From assembly GCA_946478235.1 (NCBI GenBank), contig CAMLBF010000003.1, positions 124,001-188,000 on the forward strand: a stretch of DNA of 64,000 nt, read 5' to 3'. Positions 1-10,706 of this stretch are shown here, one piece after another. The stretch is from an uncultured Bartonella sp. (GTDB lineage: Bacteria > Pseudomonadota > Alphaproteobacteria > Rhizobiales > Rhizobiaceae). Below the pieces are notes generated by a model. It did no database searches. It was not told where the DNA came from and saw only the letters and a program-made list of their open reading frames with translations. Position numbers and translations under genes: made by a program. Positions within the stretch are counted from its first letter, which is position 1, and the number at the start of each line of letters is the position of its first letter.

Positions 1-653
1 TTGACCATACCTCCAGACAATTTGGCAATGATGGTTTAACGCCATTTTATGGGGCTATTGATGGAAAAAGTGCTGCTATTCTTGCAGTTGAAGACCCAAT
101 CAAACCCCAATCGACAAAGACGATTAAAACGCTTGAAACAATGGGCATAAAAACCGCCTTGATTACAGGTGATAACCGCAATACCGCACAGACGATCGGT
201 AAAAAAATTGGCATTTCGGAAATAAGTGCAGAAGTCTTGCCAGCAGGTAAGGTAGATGCGGTAAAAAAACTGGGTGTAACCTATGGCAAAATTGCCTTTG
301 TCGGAGATGGCATCAATGATGCGCCGGCACTTGCTGCGGCAGATACCGGCATTGCCATAGGTACGGGAACAGACGTTGCAATTGAAAGTGCCGATGTTGT
401 TTTAATGTCAGGTAATCCGGCTGGTGTCGTGAATGCAGTTGCAATTTCCAAAGCCACTATTCGCAATATAAAACAAAACCTGTTCTGGGCATTTGGTTAT
501 AATGTTGCATTAATCCCTGTTGCTGCAGGAATTTTCTATCCTTGGTGGGGTGTGCAATTATCACCAATGCTTTCGGCCGCTGCCATGGCTTTATCCAGCG
601 TTTTTGTTGTTTCCAATGCATTACGCTTGCGACATTTTAAAGCCGTTTTGTGA
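1..653 (+). CDS. copA: Copper-exporting P1B-type ATPase, C-terminal part (5' end outside window)
   Basis: This is the C-terminal end of a heavy-metal P-type ATPase; the frame is already open from base 3. The segment covers the end of the P domain and the last two membrane helices. Visible motifs are the TGDN block, the hinge [20 protein letters not shown], and the Cu-type signatures of the last helices: a YN pair in the penultimate helix (GYNVALIP) and M-x-x-SS in the last ([18 protein letters not shown]). In characterised CopA proteins these residues help form the Cu(I) site, so copper export is favoured over zinc; the zntA at 29965 has the Zn-type ending instead. The nucleotide-binding part, CPC motif and any N-terminal metal-binding domain lie upstream and cannot be judged. 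Copper specificity is a family inference. Confidence 0.88.
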   Translation, partial: DHTSRQFGNDGLTPFYGAIDGKSAAILAVEDPIKPQSTKTIKTLETMGIKTALITGDNRNTAQTIGKKIGISEISAEVLPAGKVDAVKKLGVTYGKIAFVGDGINDAPALAAADTGIAIGTGTDVAIESADVVLMSGNPAGVVNAVAISKATIRNIKQNLFWAFGYNVALIPVAAGIFYPWWGVQLSPMLSAAAMALSSVFVVSNALRLRHFKAVL

Positions 654-731
654 GTTCTATGGCAATGCCGTTTTATAGTGCTTAAACGGATATGTTTTGT
701 TTCTGCTCGTTGTAAAAGCTTTTTATTGTGG

Positions 732-746
732 TCACGTTTAACGTGA
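732..746. promoter_or_regulatory. Palindrome upstream of the D-lactate dehydrogenase gene
   Basis: TCACGTTTAACGTGA is a perfect 7-1-7 inverted repeat about 84 bases upstream of the ATG at 830. It has no T-tract, so it looks more like a protein-binding operator than a terminator. The regulator is unknown; no regulator gene is adjacent. Confidence 0.4.
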
Positions 747-829
747 TAACACAAATTACGATTGCAATTATTTTATCATCACGTCATGTTGCGAAAAAAT
801 TGCCTAATTATAGGAAAGTGGAAATATAA

Positions 830-2227
830 ATGGCACCGCGTTGTGATGAAAAAACAATAGAACTCGTATGCAATAAACTGGAAAACGCCTTTGGGGAAAA
901 ATTTAACCGTAATCTTTCCGTAAGACAGTCCCACTCGCATAATGTAACCGCTTTGACACACCAAATACCAGATGGCGTTGTTTATGTCGCATCAACCGAT
1001 GATGTCGTAAAAGCAGTGCAAATTTGTGCGCAACATAAAATGCCAATTATCGCCTTTGGTGCTGGTAGCTCGATAGAAGGACAATTGAATGCGCCTTTTG
1101 GCGGCATTAGTCTGGATTTCGGCAAAATGGATCAAGTGGTTTCTTTTTCGCCAGAAGATATGACTGTTACTGTGCAACCAGGCATTACCCGTGAAGTATT
1201 GAATAGCTGGTTGCGTGATAGTGGTTTGTTTTTTCCGATTGATCCGGGTGCCAATGCATCAATCGGTGGCATGGCTTCAACACGCGCTTCAGGTACCAAT
1301 GCTGTACGCTATGGCACTATGAAAGATGCTGTCCTGTGCGCACAAGCCGTTATGGCAGATGGGCGCGTTATTCATACAGCAAGCAGAGCAAAAAAGTCGG
1401 CTGCTGGTTATGATTTGACCCGTTTACTTGTTGGTTCTGAAGGTACATTGGGCATTTTCACAGAAATAACTTTGCGTCTTCATCCGCAACCTGAAACCAT
1501 ATCAAGCGGTGTATGCACTTTTGCAACCGTTACGGATGCGTGTGATACGGTCATTGAATCAATCCAATGCTCAATTCCATTTGCCCGCGTTGAATTGATG
1601 GACGAATTTATGGTCAAAGCCTGTAATGCCTATTCTGGTTTAACACTGGAGCCGCGCCCAACATTATGTGTTGAATTTCATGGCGATAAAGCAAGTGTTG
1701 ACAGTCAGGTTGCAATGTTTGCAGAAATCGCCGCTGGCCATGGCTCAACCGATTTTCAACATTCAACAGATCCAGCCAAACGGGCACAATTATGGAAAGC
1801 ACGGCATGATGCTTTTTGGGCTGCTGAAGCCAGTTTGCCTGATTGTGATGTATTTTCAACCGACGCTTGTGTGCCCATTTCCAGACTGGCAGATTGCGTT
1901 GGCGAAACACAAAAAGATTTGCAAGAACATGGATTAGTTGGCCCGATGATTGGCCATGTTGGTGATGGCAATTTTCACGTTCTTTTAGGTTATCGTAAAG
2001 GTAATGCGGAAGACGAAAAAAAGGTCAATGAGTTTTCTAAAAGGCTTTCAGAGCGTGCCATCTCAATGGATGGAACGTGTACGGGTGAACATGGTATAGG
2101 TCAAAGAAAAGCAAAATATTTGCGTATGGAATTGGGCGACGCTGTTGATTACATGCTGATGATTAAAAAAGCGCTTGATCCTGATAATATTCTTAATCCG
2201 GGGAAATACGGTTTTTCAGATAATTGA
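830..2227 (+). CDS. FAD-linked D-lactate/glycolate dehydrogenase (Dld/GlcD type)
   Basis: A 465-residue flavoprotein of the FAD-binding-4 / FAD-oxidase-C family. The N-terminal PCMH-type FAD domain (about residues 45-225) has GAGSSIEGQL, GANASIGGM and VGSEGTLGIFTEITLRLHP. The C-terminal cap domain carries GHVGDGNFH, with likely substrate/metal-site histidines, and CTGEHGIGQRK, and ends with the family motif DPDNILNPGK. Family members oxidise D-lactate or glycolate and pass electrons to cytochrome c or quinone. Length and motifs fit the single-subunit D-lactate dehydrogenase (cytochrome) group better than the GlcD subunit, since no glcE/glcF follows. The substrate is not settled by sequence. 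A modest GGA lies 10 bases before the ATG. Its 3' end overlaps the convergent DUF488 gene by 35 bases. Confidence 0.88.
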   Translation: MAPRCDEKTIELVCNKLENAFGEKFNRNLSVRQSHSHNVTALTHQIPDGVVYVASTDDVVKAVQICAQHKMPIIAFGAGSSIEGQLNAPFGGISLDFGKMDQVVSFSPEDMTVTVQPGITREVLNSWLRDSGLFFPIDPGANASIGGMASTRASGTNAVRYGTMKDAVLCAQAVMADGRVIHTASRAKKSAAGYDLTRLLVGSEGTLGIFTEITLRLHPQPETISSGVCTFATVTDACDTVIESIQCSIPFARVELMDEFMVKACNAYSGLTLEPRPTLCVEFHGDKASVDSQVAMFAEIAAGHGSTDFQHSTDPAKRAQLWKARHDAFWAAEASLPDCDVFSTDACVPISRLADCVGETQKDLQEHGLVGPMIGHVGDGNFHVLLGYRKGNAEDEKKVNEFSKRLSERAISMDGTCTGEHGIGQRKAKYLRMELGDAVDYMLMIKKALDPDNILNPGKYGFSDN

Positions 2228-2555
2228 TAAAAATCACCGCATTATTATGTGCTTCATCATGAGCAGCATATAATAGTATAACTTTAGGATGAGATTTTAG
2301 GGAAGAGTAGAAATTTTCGATATCTTTTTGTTGTTTTTCAAGTTCAAGCTCATATCGATGTTTAAACTCTTCCCATTTATTAAGATCATGGTTAAACCAT
2401 CTGCGAAGTTCGGTGCTTGGCGCATAGTCCTTTTTCCAATCATCAATATGTGCCTTATCTCGCTTTAGTCCACGTGGCCATAACCGATCTATAAGCACCC
2501 GCCAACCATCATCAGGCACATACGCTTCATAAACGCGTTTCATTGCCAATTTCAT
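2193..2555 (-). CDS. DUF488 family protein (YeaO-like)
   Basis: About 120 residues. The family hallmarks are VLIDRLWPRGLKRDKAHIDDW near the N-terminus, WFNHD in the middle, and a C-terminal VILLYAAHDEAHNNAVIFINYL strand-helix (usually LLYaakD...hNhA). The molecular function of DUF488 is not established. The frame is open to 2612, but the family start is the ATG at 2555, which gives MKLAMKRVYEAY and has AGGG about 9 bases upstream; the extra 19 residues do not look conserved. It converges on and overlaps the end of the dehydrogenase gene. Confidence 0.8.
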   Translation of the reverse strand: MKLAMKRVYEAYVPDDGWRVLIDRLWPRGLKRDKAHIDDWKKDYAPSTELRRWFNHDLNKWEEFKHRYELELEKQQKDIENFYSSLKSHPKVILLYAAHDEAHNNAVIFINYLKNRISPD

Positions 2556-2723
2556 AGGAATAGCCCTACTTTCTCCTTCAAACCAACGCGAAGACACGCA
2601 ATTGGAAACCATCCTACAACGGTAAATCCAAACCCAAAATGCAGCAAATTGCCTGCTATTAAAGTAGATTTATAAGACATGCAGGCAAGAGCAGACAATG
2701 CATGAGCACTCTAAAACGTATAA

Positions 2724-3935
2724 TCACTTAATCTTTCGACTTAATGCGATATTCAGCAGCAATGCTAACAGCATGATGATCGCTGTCATAAAAAAGACGG
2801 ATGGAACACCAAACCAACCACTTACAAAACCACCGCATATCGGCCCTAAAACCTGCCCAATATATTGAACCGATACAGACAACCCTAAAATTGCACCTAT
2901 TGCATGGCTCGGCACATTTTGGCGTATAATGGCCGTTACACAAGGTATTAATCCACCAAGGAAAAATCCTAGTATAAATCTGAGTAATGCAAGCTGCCAT
3001 GCAGCTGTTACAAAAGCTTGTGGTAGTAACAAACAAATACACCCAACCATCGACGCGATCAGTACATGCCAATGCCCAATGCGATCAGCAAGTTTACCCA
3101 AATATATCGAAGAAAAAGCGCTACCAAGTGCTGTGAGAGACATGACCAAACCAGCCCAGAATGTTAAATGAGCGGGCTCTACGTTCAATGTTCCAATGTA
3201 GATAGTGATAACAGGTTCAATCGATAAGTTGGCAAATGTTATCAATGCGCCTGTTATTAAAATGAAGCCTATGGGCTTGTTAAAGACATCAATCTGCCAA
3301 ATGCTTATTTTTGCCTCGGTATTCCGCCGTTTTGAAAATAATACCCGATCTTCGCGGATAAAAACCAATGTCAAAATAAATGTTAGGAAAATTACCGAGC
3401 CAACAACGAGAAAACAATAACGAATACCGATATATTGCGGCAATATTCCACCAATCATTGGCCCTACAAAGCTACCAGCCATCACCGCTGAAGAGATAAC
3501 ACCAAGCGCCCAGCCCGTTTTTTCTTTTGGTGCCTGTGTTGCAGCCAAAATCGTTGCCCCAGATGCATACCCACCAGCCAAACCTGTTAACAGCCGCAAA
3601 CCAACCAATTGCCAAATATTTGCGACAAATCCCATCAAGCCAATTGCAATTGCCATACCCAAAGCAGCACGAACAAGCATGAGCTTACGCCCATAATAAT
3701 CACCCAATTTACCCCATAGTGGGGCAACCAAGGCCGCCGAAAAAAACGTTGCGGCATAGGCTATGCCAGACCAACCGGCGATATTCTTTTCGCCAGAAAC
3801 ACCAATTTCAGCAATAAATATAGGCAAAACCGGTAGCAACAATGTCATACCAACAATTGTCGTCAACGCGCCTATTGCTGAAATAATAACATTACGTCGC
3901 CAATATGAAGACGTTTCTTCAAATGTATTCATCAT
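2724..3935 (-). CDS. MFS drug/metabolite exporter (DHA1, MdtG/TetA-like)
   Basis: A 403-residue integral membrane protein with about 12 predicted helices. The MFS signature in loop 2-3 is GKLGDYYGRKLML, and a second copy (GKLADRIGHWHV) sits in the equivalent loop of the C-terminal half. Motif C-like GPMIGGILP in helix 5 is characteristic of proton-driven antiporters, which makes efflux more likely than uptake. The closest pattern I recognise is MdtG/YceE; the substrate cannot be read from sequence. It stands alone. The start is ATG ATG; either methionine is possible. Confidence 0.85.
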   Translation of the reverse strand: MMNTFEETSSYWRRNVIISAIGALTTIVGMTLLLPVLPIFIAEIGVSGEKNIAGWSGIAYAATFFSAALVAPLWGKLGDYYGRKLMLVRAALGMAIAIGLMGFVANIWQLVGLRLLTGLAGGYASGATILAATQAPKEKTGWALGVISSAVMAGSFVGPMIGGILPQYIGIRYCFLVVGSVIFLTFILTLVFIREDRVLFSKRRNTEAKISIWQIDVFNKPIGFILITGALITFANLSIEPVITIYIGTLNVEPAHLTFWAGLVMSLTALGSAFSSIYLGKLADRIGHWHVLIASMVGCICLLLPQAFVTAAWQLALLRFILGFFLGGLIPCVTAIIRQNVPSHAIGAILGLSVSVQYIGQVLGPICGGFVSGWFGVPSVFFMTAIIMLLALLLNIALSRKIK

Positions 3936-4189
3936 TTATTTATCTACTATCAAATTTTATTGTTTAGCGATCAAAGCCACGCGATAAAATACTCTTTATC
4001 CATGTTAGCGAATTTGTACATATCGGCGAATTAGAATTTTATGCGTGCAAATTTTCGTAATAAAATGTAGGCAATCTCTATTGTCTTATCTTTTGTGTAA
4101 AAATATTTAAAGTCACAATAAATTGGCTTTATCTTAAGGTGGATAGATCACTAATCTATATTATATTTATTTGCATATAAGGCCACACT

Positions 4190-4194
4190 AGGGA
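4190..4194 (+). promoter_or_regulatory. Ribosome-binding site deciding a TTG start
   Basis: AGGGA lies 8 bases before the TTG at 4203, and there is no ATG or GTG alternative upstream of the membrane anchor of the PLD-type protein. This supports TTG as the start codon. Confidence 0.6.
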
Positions 4195-4202
4195 CGCACC
4201 TT

Positions 4203-5774
4203 TTGGATTTTCTACGTTTCATAATTATCGTTGTTTTTATTTTCGCAATGGCTTCGATATTGGCAGTCTATGCCTATGGTCGGTTTGCCAAAAGTGCGCG
4301 TGGCGCAAAATCCTTTGCGTTGCAAATTGTTCCTGGACAAACCCCACTTGATAAAACACTCGAACATCTTGCTGCACGGCAAAATGGCCTTGGTGTCGAA
4401 AAAGATGCACTGTCTATTGTCATCAATAATCTTGATGCTTTTGCAGCACGCGCAGTTGGCGCTGCTCTATCAGGAAGAAGTCTTGATCTCATGTATTATA
4501 TTTGGGACGATGACCTTACTGGACGTCTTCTACTTAATGCCGTTATGGAAGCAGCAGACCGCGGCGTGCGTGTACGTATGCTGCTTGATGATATTAATGC
4601 CCAAGGGCGTGATCCAGCCTATGTGGCACTTGATAAGCACCCTAATATTGAAATCCGAATGTTTAATCCCGGACGCGCAAGAAATGGTGGCTTACGCCGC
4701 GGCTTGGAAATGATGCTACGGGCGCTGACCGTCACACGCCGTATGCACAATAAAGCATTTATTGTTGATGGGCGCGTTGCTTTTGTTGGTGGGCGCAATA
4801 TTGCTGATGCTTATTTTGATGCGGGCAAAGCCTCGAATTTCCGTGATCTTGATCTTATGCTTATTGGTCCATCTGTCAAAAAGGTAGAAACAATTTTTGA
4901 CAGTTTTTGGAATAGTGATGTTGCATTACCCATTCATGCGCTGAGCGTTCCTAAAAAAACGCAAGATTTGGATTATTGGAAAGATCAGTTACGCCAATTT
5001 CGCAATTCCGAAAAAGCCAAACCATATATCGATTATATTCATCGACATATCAGTTTTGAGCATTTTATAAAACCAAAACAAAAACTCTTTCCTGTGGTTT
5101 CCGTTGATGTTGTATCCGACCCGCCAGAAAAAGCACTTGGGCACAAACCTGAAAACTGGTTGATGCGGCTTTTTGCACCTTTAATTTATGGTGCCAAACA
5201 CGAGCTACAAATAACCTCGCCCTATTTTGTTCCGGGGAAAACAGGCACACAGCATTTATGTGCACTTGTCGCACGCGGTGCTGATGTAAAAATTCTAACC
5301 AATTCACTGGCCGCTACCGATGTTGCAGCGGTTCATGGTGGATATGCTCCTTATAGAAAACCACTCTTAAAAGGGGGCGCAAAACTTTATGAACTTAAAC
5401 CAGATGGTGGCACTCACCGATTACGATTGTTCGGCTCTGGCCGCGCAAGCCTTCATACAAAAGCATTTTTAATTGATGGAAAAACAGCCTTTATTGGCTC
5501 TTTCAATTTTGATCCCCGTTCTGAATCTCTTAACACAGAAATGGGTATTTTGTTTGAGTGTCCGCAGATTACCAGCAGTATGGATATTCTATTTTTAGAA
5601 GAAACAACTGGAGAAATGAGTTATCAGCTCCATCTTGCAGAAAATGGTAAGATTTGTTGGGATTATATTGAAGATGAAAAACCATGCACGGCCATGAAAG
5701 AACCTGAAAGCAGGCTATGGCGGCGCGCTTTTGCCAAATTGATTAGCTGGTTGCCTATCCAATCGCAATTGTAA
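4203..5774 (+). CDS. Membrane-anchored phospholipase D-like protein (cardiolipin synthase family)
   Basis: A 523-residue protein starting at TTG. Residues 4-26 form one N-terminal membrane anchor. Two PLD catalytic HKD motifs follow: H182-x-K184-x4-D189 (MHNKAFIVDGRVAFVGGRN) and H418-x-K420-x4-D425 (LHTKAFLIDGKTAFIGSFN), the second followed by the family's RSESLNTE. Two intact HKD motifs predict an active phosphatidyl transferase or phospholipase at the inner membrane. The architecture resembles the ClsC/YmdC-type family with a single anchor rather than ClsA, which has two helices. The exact reaction (cardiolipin synthesis or phospholipid hydrolysis) is inference. It converges with the SRPBCC gene at 5957. 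Confidence 0.85.
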   Translation: MDFLRFIIIVVFIFAMASILAVYAYGRFAKSARGAKSFALQIVPGQTPLDKTLEHLAARQNGLGVEKDALSIVINNLDAFAARAVGAALSGRSLDLMYYIWDDDLTGRLLLNAVMEAADRGVRVRMLLDDINAQGRDPAYVALDKHPNIEIRMFNPGRARNGGLRRGLEMMLRALTVTRRMHNKAFIVDGRVAFVGGRNIADAYFDAGKASNFRDLDLMLIGPSVKKVETIFDSFWNSDVALPIHALSVPKKTQDLDYWKDQLRQFRNSEKAKPYIDYIHRHISFEHFIKPKQKLFPVVSVDVVSDPPEKALGHKPENWLMRLFAPLIYGAKHELQITSPYFVPGKTGTQHLCALVARGADVKILTNSLAATDVAAVHGGYAPYRKPLLKGGAKLYELKPDGGTHRLRLFGSGRASLHTKAFLIDGKTAFIGSFNFDPRSESLNTEMGILFECPQITSSMDILFLEETTGEMSYQLHLAENGKICWDYIEDEKPCTAMKEPESRLWRRAFAKLISWLPIQSQL

Positions 5775-5803
5775 GCAAAATAATTTACGTACAAAATTCC
5801 TGA

Positions 5804-5904
5804 TTTATCCGGTTTGACTGGAAACCAATGTGAAACCATTAAGTTCGTGTGCTTAAAGTTCCACTATTCAAGGATTGTAACAAAAAGCAGTCACACCGGA
5901 TAAA
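5804..5904. repeat. Long-range inverted repeat (17-base arms)
   Basis: The arms at 5804-5820 (TTTATCCGGTTTGACTG) and 5888-5904 (CAGTCACACCGGATAAA) are complementary in 16 of 17 positions and enclose 67 bases. It lies in the gap between two convergent genes. There is no T-tract on either strand, so it is not an ordinary intrinsic terminator. Confidence 0.7.
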
Positions 5905-5956
5905 ATCTTCAGATGGCTTTGGATAGTTTTACGCTTTTGTAGAAGCGCGCATCACG

Positions 5957-6379
5957 CTATTTATTGGCAAGATATTTTGCCAGCCCCTCCATTACATCAG
6001 GAAAGTCTGAACTCACGCCTTCTCCACAAGACTGGGCATCAGGCCCCTCCACACTAACCGCGTAAACAACCTTGCTGTGACCAGAGCGTAATGCTTCAAT
6101 ACGGTGTTTCACTCTTACCGTTGTTGCATCTATCCATGTTTCATCAATAAAATGCTTTTGTTCAACAACATCAATAAGCTGGCTACGAATGGTAAAACCG
6201 TCTGGTAGCTCCATGGAAAACCAAGCACCTGACTGAAACGCCCCTTCCAGATAGATAGATTTTACACCCGAATTCCATCGACTCCAATTGGACGTATCAA
6301 TAAACGCCTGCCAAATTTTATCCGGTGCACTGTCAATATCGCGTTCATAGGATTTGTGCCAAGTATTTATAGCTGTCAT
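5957..6379 (-). CDS. SRPBCC (START-like) domain protein
   Basis: About 140 residues that look like a single SRPBCC/polyketide-cyclase fold: an N-terminal strand then IDSAPDKIWQAFIDTSNWSRWN, the usual helix and W-x-x-W segment, then alternating strands ending with a long C-terminal helix (VMEGLAKYLANK). Proteins of this fold bind hydrophobic ligands; no ligand or reaction can be assigned. The start chosen is ATG 6379 because AGGA lies about 7 bases upstream and the family begins there; the frame continues to 6448 with no homology-like content. Confidence 0.7.
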   Translation of the reverse strand: MTAINTWHKSYERDIDSAPDKIWQAFIDTSNWSRWNSGVKSIYLEGAFQSGAWFSMELPDGFTIRSQLIDVVEQKHFIDETWIDATTVRVKHRIEALRSGHSKVVYAVSVEGPDAQSCGEGVSSDFPDVMEGLAKYLANK

Positions 6380-8384
<2,005 letters not shown>

Positions 8385-8394
8385 TTTTATCACT

Positions 8395-8425
8395 TATCCT
8401 GCTGGCTATAATTGTCAGCAGGATA
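8395..8425. terminator. Hairpin after guaB
   Basis: TATCCTGCTG and CAGCAGGATA form a perfect 10-base-pair stem with an 11-base loop, 10 bases after the guaB stop. There is no T-tract, so it may act as an mRNA-stabilising 3' stem rather than a classic intrinsic terminator. Confidence 0.5.
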
Positions 8426-9060
8426 ACACTGCTAACCACTTCGGTGCTTATAAAATTGTAGCACGATAATTGAGCTCACCCAACAATTCTAGACTAGATC
8501 ATAAAGCCTAAATCAGAATAAAATTTCCGCATTCTATATGCAAATCGCCTCGTCTTTGGCCTAGTAATTCTTAAATTTGATCCGATCAAATTCGTATTAG
8601 AGAAGACCTTATTTAGATAATAGTCGCGTCAATAATCGGTTTTATCAATATTGGTATGTTTTGAGCTTTTAAAAATTCAAAAATACATTTGCGATAGAAA
8701 ATAACCTACAGGCTTCAACGCGCTATCAAACTGTTCTGTCAGGCAAATATCGTAAACTTCCCATCTATTTTTTAAACCGCTCAAGCATTTATTGAAGCCG
8801 GCTATTTATTAATCCAACTCAGTTTACCCTACTGTTTGTTAAACCAGCAATACCATTGTTATAGCAATCGTATTATCTCTATCATGCTGAGCAAGAAAAT
8901 AACTCTTACAGGCTATTTTCTAACATTGCTAAAAGTGATTTTGCGCTGTTAGGCCAGTGAATTAACATAAAACCCGTCACATATATAGCCAAAACGTGTA
9001 AGGTTTGACCATATGCGGTATAGTTTATTATTTGGCTAATATTGTCCTGTCGTTATTGCC
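8426..9060. other. Gene-free gap between guaB and oxyR
   Basis: About 630 AT-rich bases with no supported gene or RNA. The only clear element is the palindrome AATTTGATCCGATCAAATT (9-1-9) at 8574-8592, which looks like an operator but has no gene immediately downstream on either strand. Confidence 0.5.
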
Positions 9061-9975
9061 TTAGCCGATATAGTTCTTTGCGTGATCCAAAATTGGTTGG
9101 GCAACGGATTTCAACAACTCGGCAAGCAGTTTAAAATCTTTGCTGCGTCGGCTTCTTCTTCTCCAAAACAAGCCGATACGACGTTTCGGCGTTTCTCCGT
9201 CAAATGCTATTACACTGATATTGTCAATACGCGCTTCGGTACTAACCGCCAATTGTGGAACGATCGTCATGCCAATGCCATTTGCCACAAGTTGGATCAG
9301 CGTTGTTAGTGACGAAGCGGTGATATCGTGACGATACTGTTTTGTATGGCATGCTTCCAATGTTTGATCACGCAAACAATGCCCCTCCTCCAACAATAAA
9401 AGCTTGCCAGTATCGACACTGCCTTCTTTTACGCTTTTATATAAAGCATTGGGATCATCTCTGGGGACAGCATAGTAAAAATCATCATCAAAAAGCGGCT
9501 CACATACAAACTCATCTTCGTCAATGGGCGAGGCCGCAATGATTGTGTCCAAACTTCCCGAGCGTAATAACTCTACAACCCTATCCGTTTTCGACTCTTT
9601 GATTTGCAATGACAATGAGGGATAGAGATAGCGTATTCTGGGCAATAATGATGGCAACAAATAAGGTGCAACCGTTGGAATAATACCAAGCTTTAGGGGA
9701 TGGCTTAAAGGAACTTTATGCGACGCAATAATGTCGCCTAAAGCCGACATCCTTCCCAAAATATCATTAACATAGGGCAGAAAGCTCAGCCCTAGAGGCG
9801 TCAAAATAATACGCTTTGCTGTGCGCTCAAAAAGCGCAGAACCTGCCATTTTTTCCATTTCAGCAATTTGAGCTGAAAGTGCTGGTTGTGAGATTCCTAA
9901 TTTATCTGAAGCTTCACCGAAGTGGCCAATATTAGCAAGTGTTTGAAAATATCTAAGTTGTTTGACTGTAAACAT
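9061..9975 (-). CDS. oxyR: Hydrogen peroxide-sensing regulator OxyR (LysR family)
   Basis: 304 residues. The N-terminal winged helix-turn-helix (FGEASDKLGISQPALSAQIAEMEKMAG) is a LysR DNA-binding domain. The effector domain contains GHC200LRDQTLEAC209, matching the redox-active pair Cys199/Cys208 of E. coli OxyR in motif and in 9-residue spacing, so peroxide sensing by reversible disulfide formation is well supported. It is divergent from katA, its expected target. An inverted repeat ATAAG-TTTTT-CTTAT lies immediately upstream of the ATG and could be part of an autoregulatory site; this is inference. Confidence 0.93.
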   Translation of the reverse strand: MFTVKQLRYFQTLANIGHFGEASDKLGISQPALSAQIAEMEKMAGSALFERTAKRIILTPLGLSFLPYVNDILGRMSALGDIIASHKVPLSHPLKLGIIPTVAPYLLPSLLPRIRYLYPSLSLQIKESKTDRVVELLRSGSLDTIIAASPIDEDEFVCEPLFDDDFYYAVPRDDPNALYKSVKEGSVDTGKLLLLEEGHCLRDQTLEACHTKQYRHDITASSLTTLIQLVANGIGMTIVPQLAVSTEARIDNISVIAFDGETPKRRIGLFWRRRSRRSKDFKLLAELLKSVAQPILDHAKNYIG

Positions 9976-10019
9976 GATAAGTTTTTCTTATATAAAAAAC
10001 AATAAAAAGCAATTGGAAA

Positions 10020-10285
10020 TAGTAATCGTTGGACGTTAATGTGCCAACATCCTAAGGGATAATTGGTGGGTATCCGAGCCGGAAGGTATACCTCCATCTA
10101 TAGAGATTGAGTGCCTATCAACTAGAGTTGTTGTTAAATATCTCTCACCAGCAATACCAACTTAAGTTGGTAGGCACTCGACCTTTAAACACATAAAAGT
10201 GATATGGCCGTCTTCCCCAATGAAGATGGCTTAAGGAAGCCGAATTATATACCCCCTTATCTTTCGGCTTCCCACTTATTTTTTT
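10020..10285 (+). ncRNA. Candidate structured small RNA between oxyR and katA
   Basis: Three helices lie in series. First, a 17-base-pair stem 10107-10123 with 10165-10181, containing two pairs that are G-U wobbles only if the + strand is transcribed. Second, a hairpin 10206-10215 with 10222-10231, where two more exceptions are again G-U on the + strand. Third, a 10-base-pair stem GGAAGCCGAA/TTCGGCTTCC (10235-10244 with 10263-10272) followed by a run of seven T at 10279-10285. The 5' end is unknown. No open frame accounts for it. It is divergent from oxyR, as OxyS is in enterobacteria, but I see no sequence similarity to OxyS. Confidence 0.6.
10235..10285 (+). terminator. Intrinsic terminator of the oxyR-katA intergenic RNA
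   Basis: A perfect 10-base-pair stem with an 18-base loop; the T-tract begins 6 bases after the stem. Only the + strand has the T-tract. Confidence 0.6.
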
Positions 10286-10706
10286 CATAAAATCTCGTTT
10301 TTCTCATAAAATCTCGACAAAATTCGACAAAATATTGAATTGAAAGCTGTGTTCTCTAACGACAGGCCTTCTTGTGAACACAACCGGTTTCAAAATTCTG
10401 ATAACCTCAAAGATATAACGGCTTATATCTTAGTTCATATTTTGTAAGATATCGCTTTAGCATAAAAATCATAAAATAATTTTATAAAATATTTCCTTTA
10501 AATAGCTGATGTATTTCTATTATTATTTGATATTGAATTAAAAATTATAGAATTTTTCTTTTATATATGTTCCATAAAACTTAGCCTATTAAAATTTCTG
10601 ATGAAAATTAAAACAATTTAAAATTAGAATTTATCTAAAATTACCCTATTTTCTTAGATGCGAAGCGTATTAAGCGCGAAAATAGCCATAATTATTGGAG
10701 GGCATC
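10286..10706. other. AT-rich promoter region of katA
   Basis: About 420 bases between the candidate RNA terminator and katA. It is very AT-rich, with repeated AAAT/TTTAT words around 10440-10640. No gene seen. It should hold the katA promoter and the OxyR site, but no clear ATAG-type OxyR motif could be picked out by eye. Confidence 0.4.

Noticed and set aside
9897..10097. 66-residue frame in the oxyR upstream region
   Set aside because: It overlaps the oxyR start in another frame and the region is better explained as promoter plus structured RNA.
10020..10285. The oxyR-katA RNA as 6S RNA, SRP RNA, tmRNA, RNase P RNA or a cobalamin riboswitch
   Set aside because: None of the conserved cores of those RNAs (for example the SRP GGAAG tetraloop domain or the RNase P GAGGAAAGTCC block) is present.
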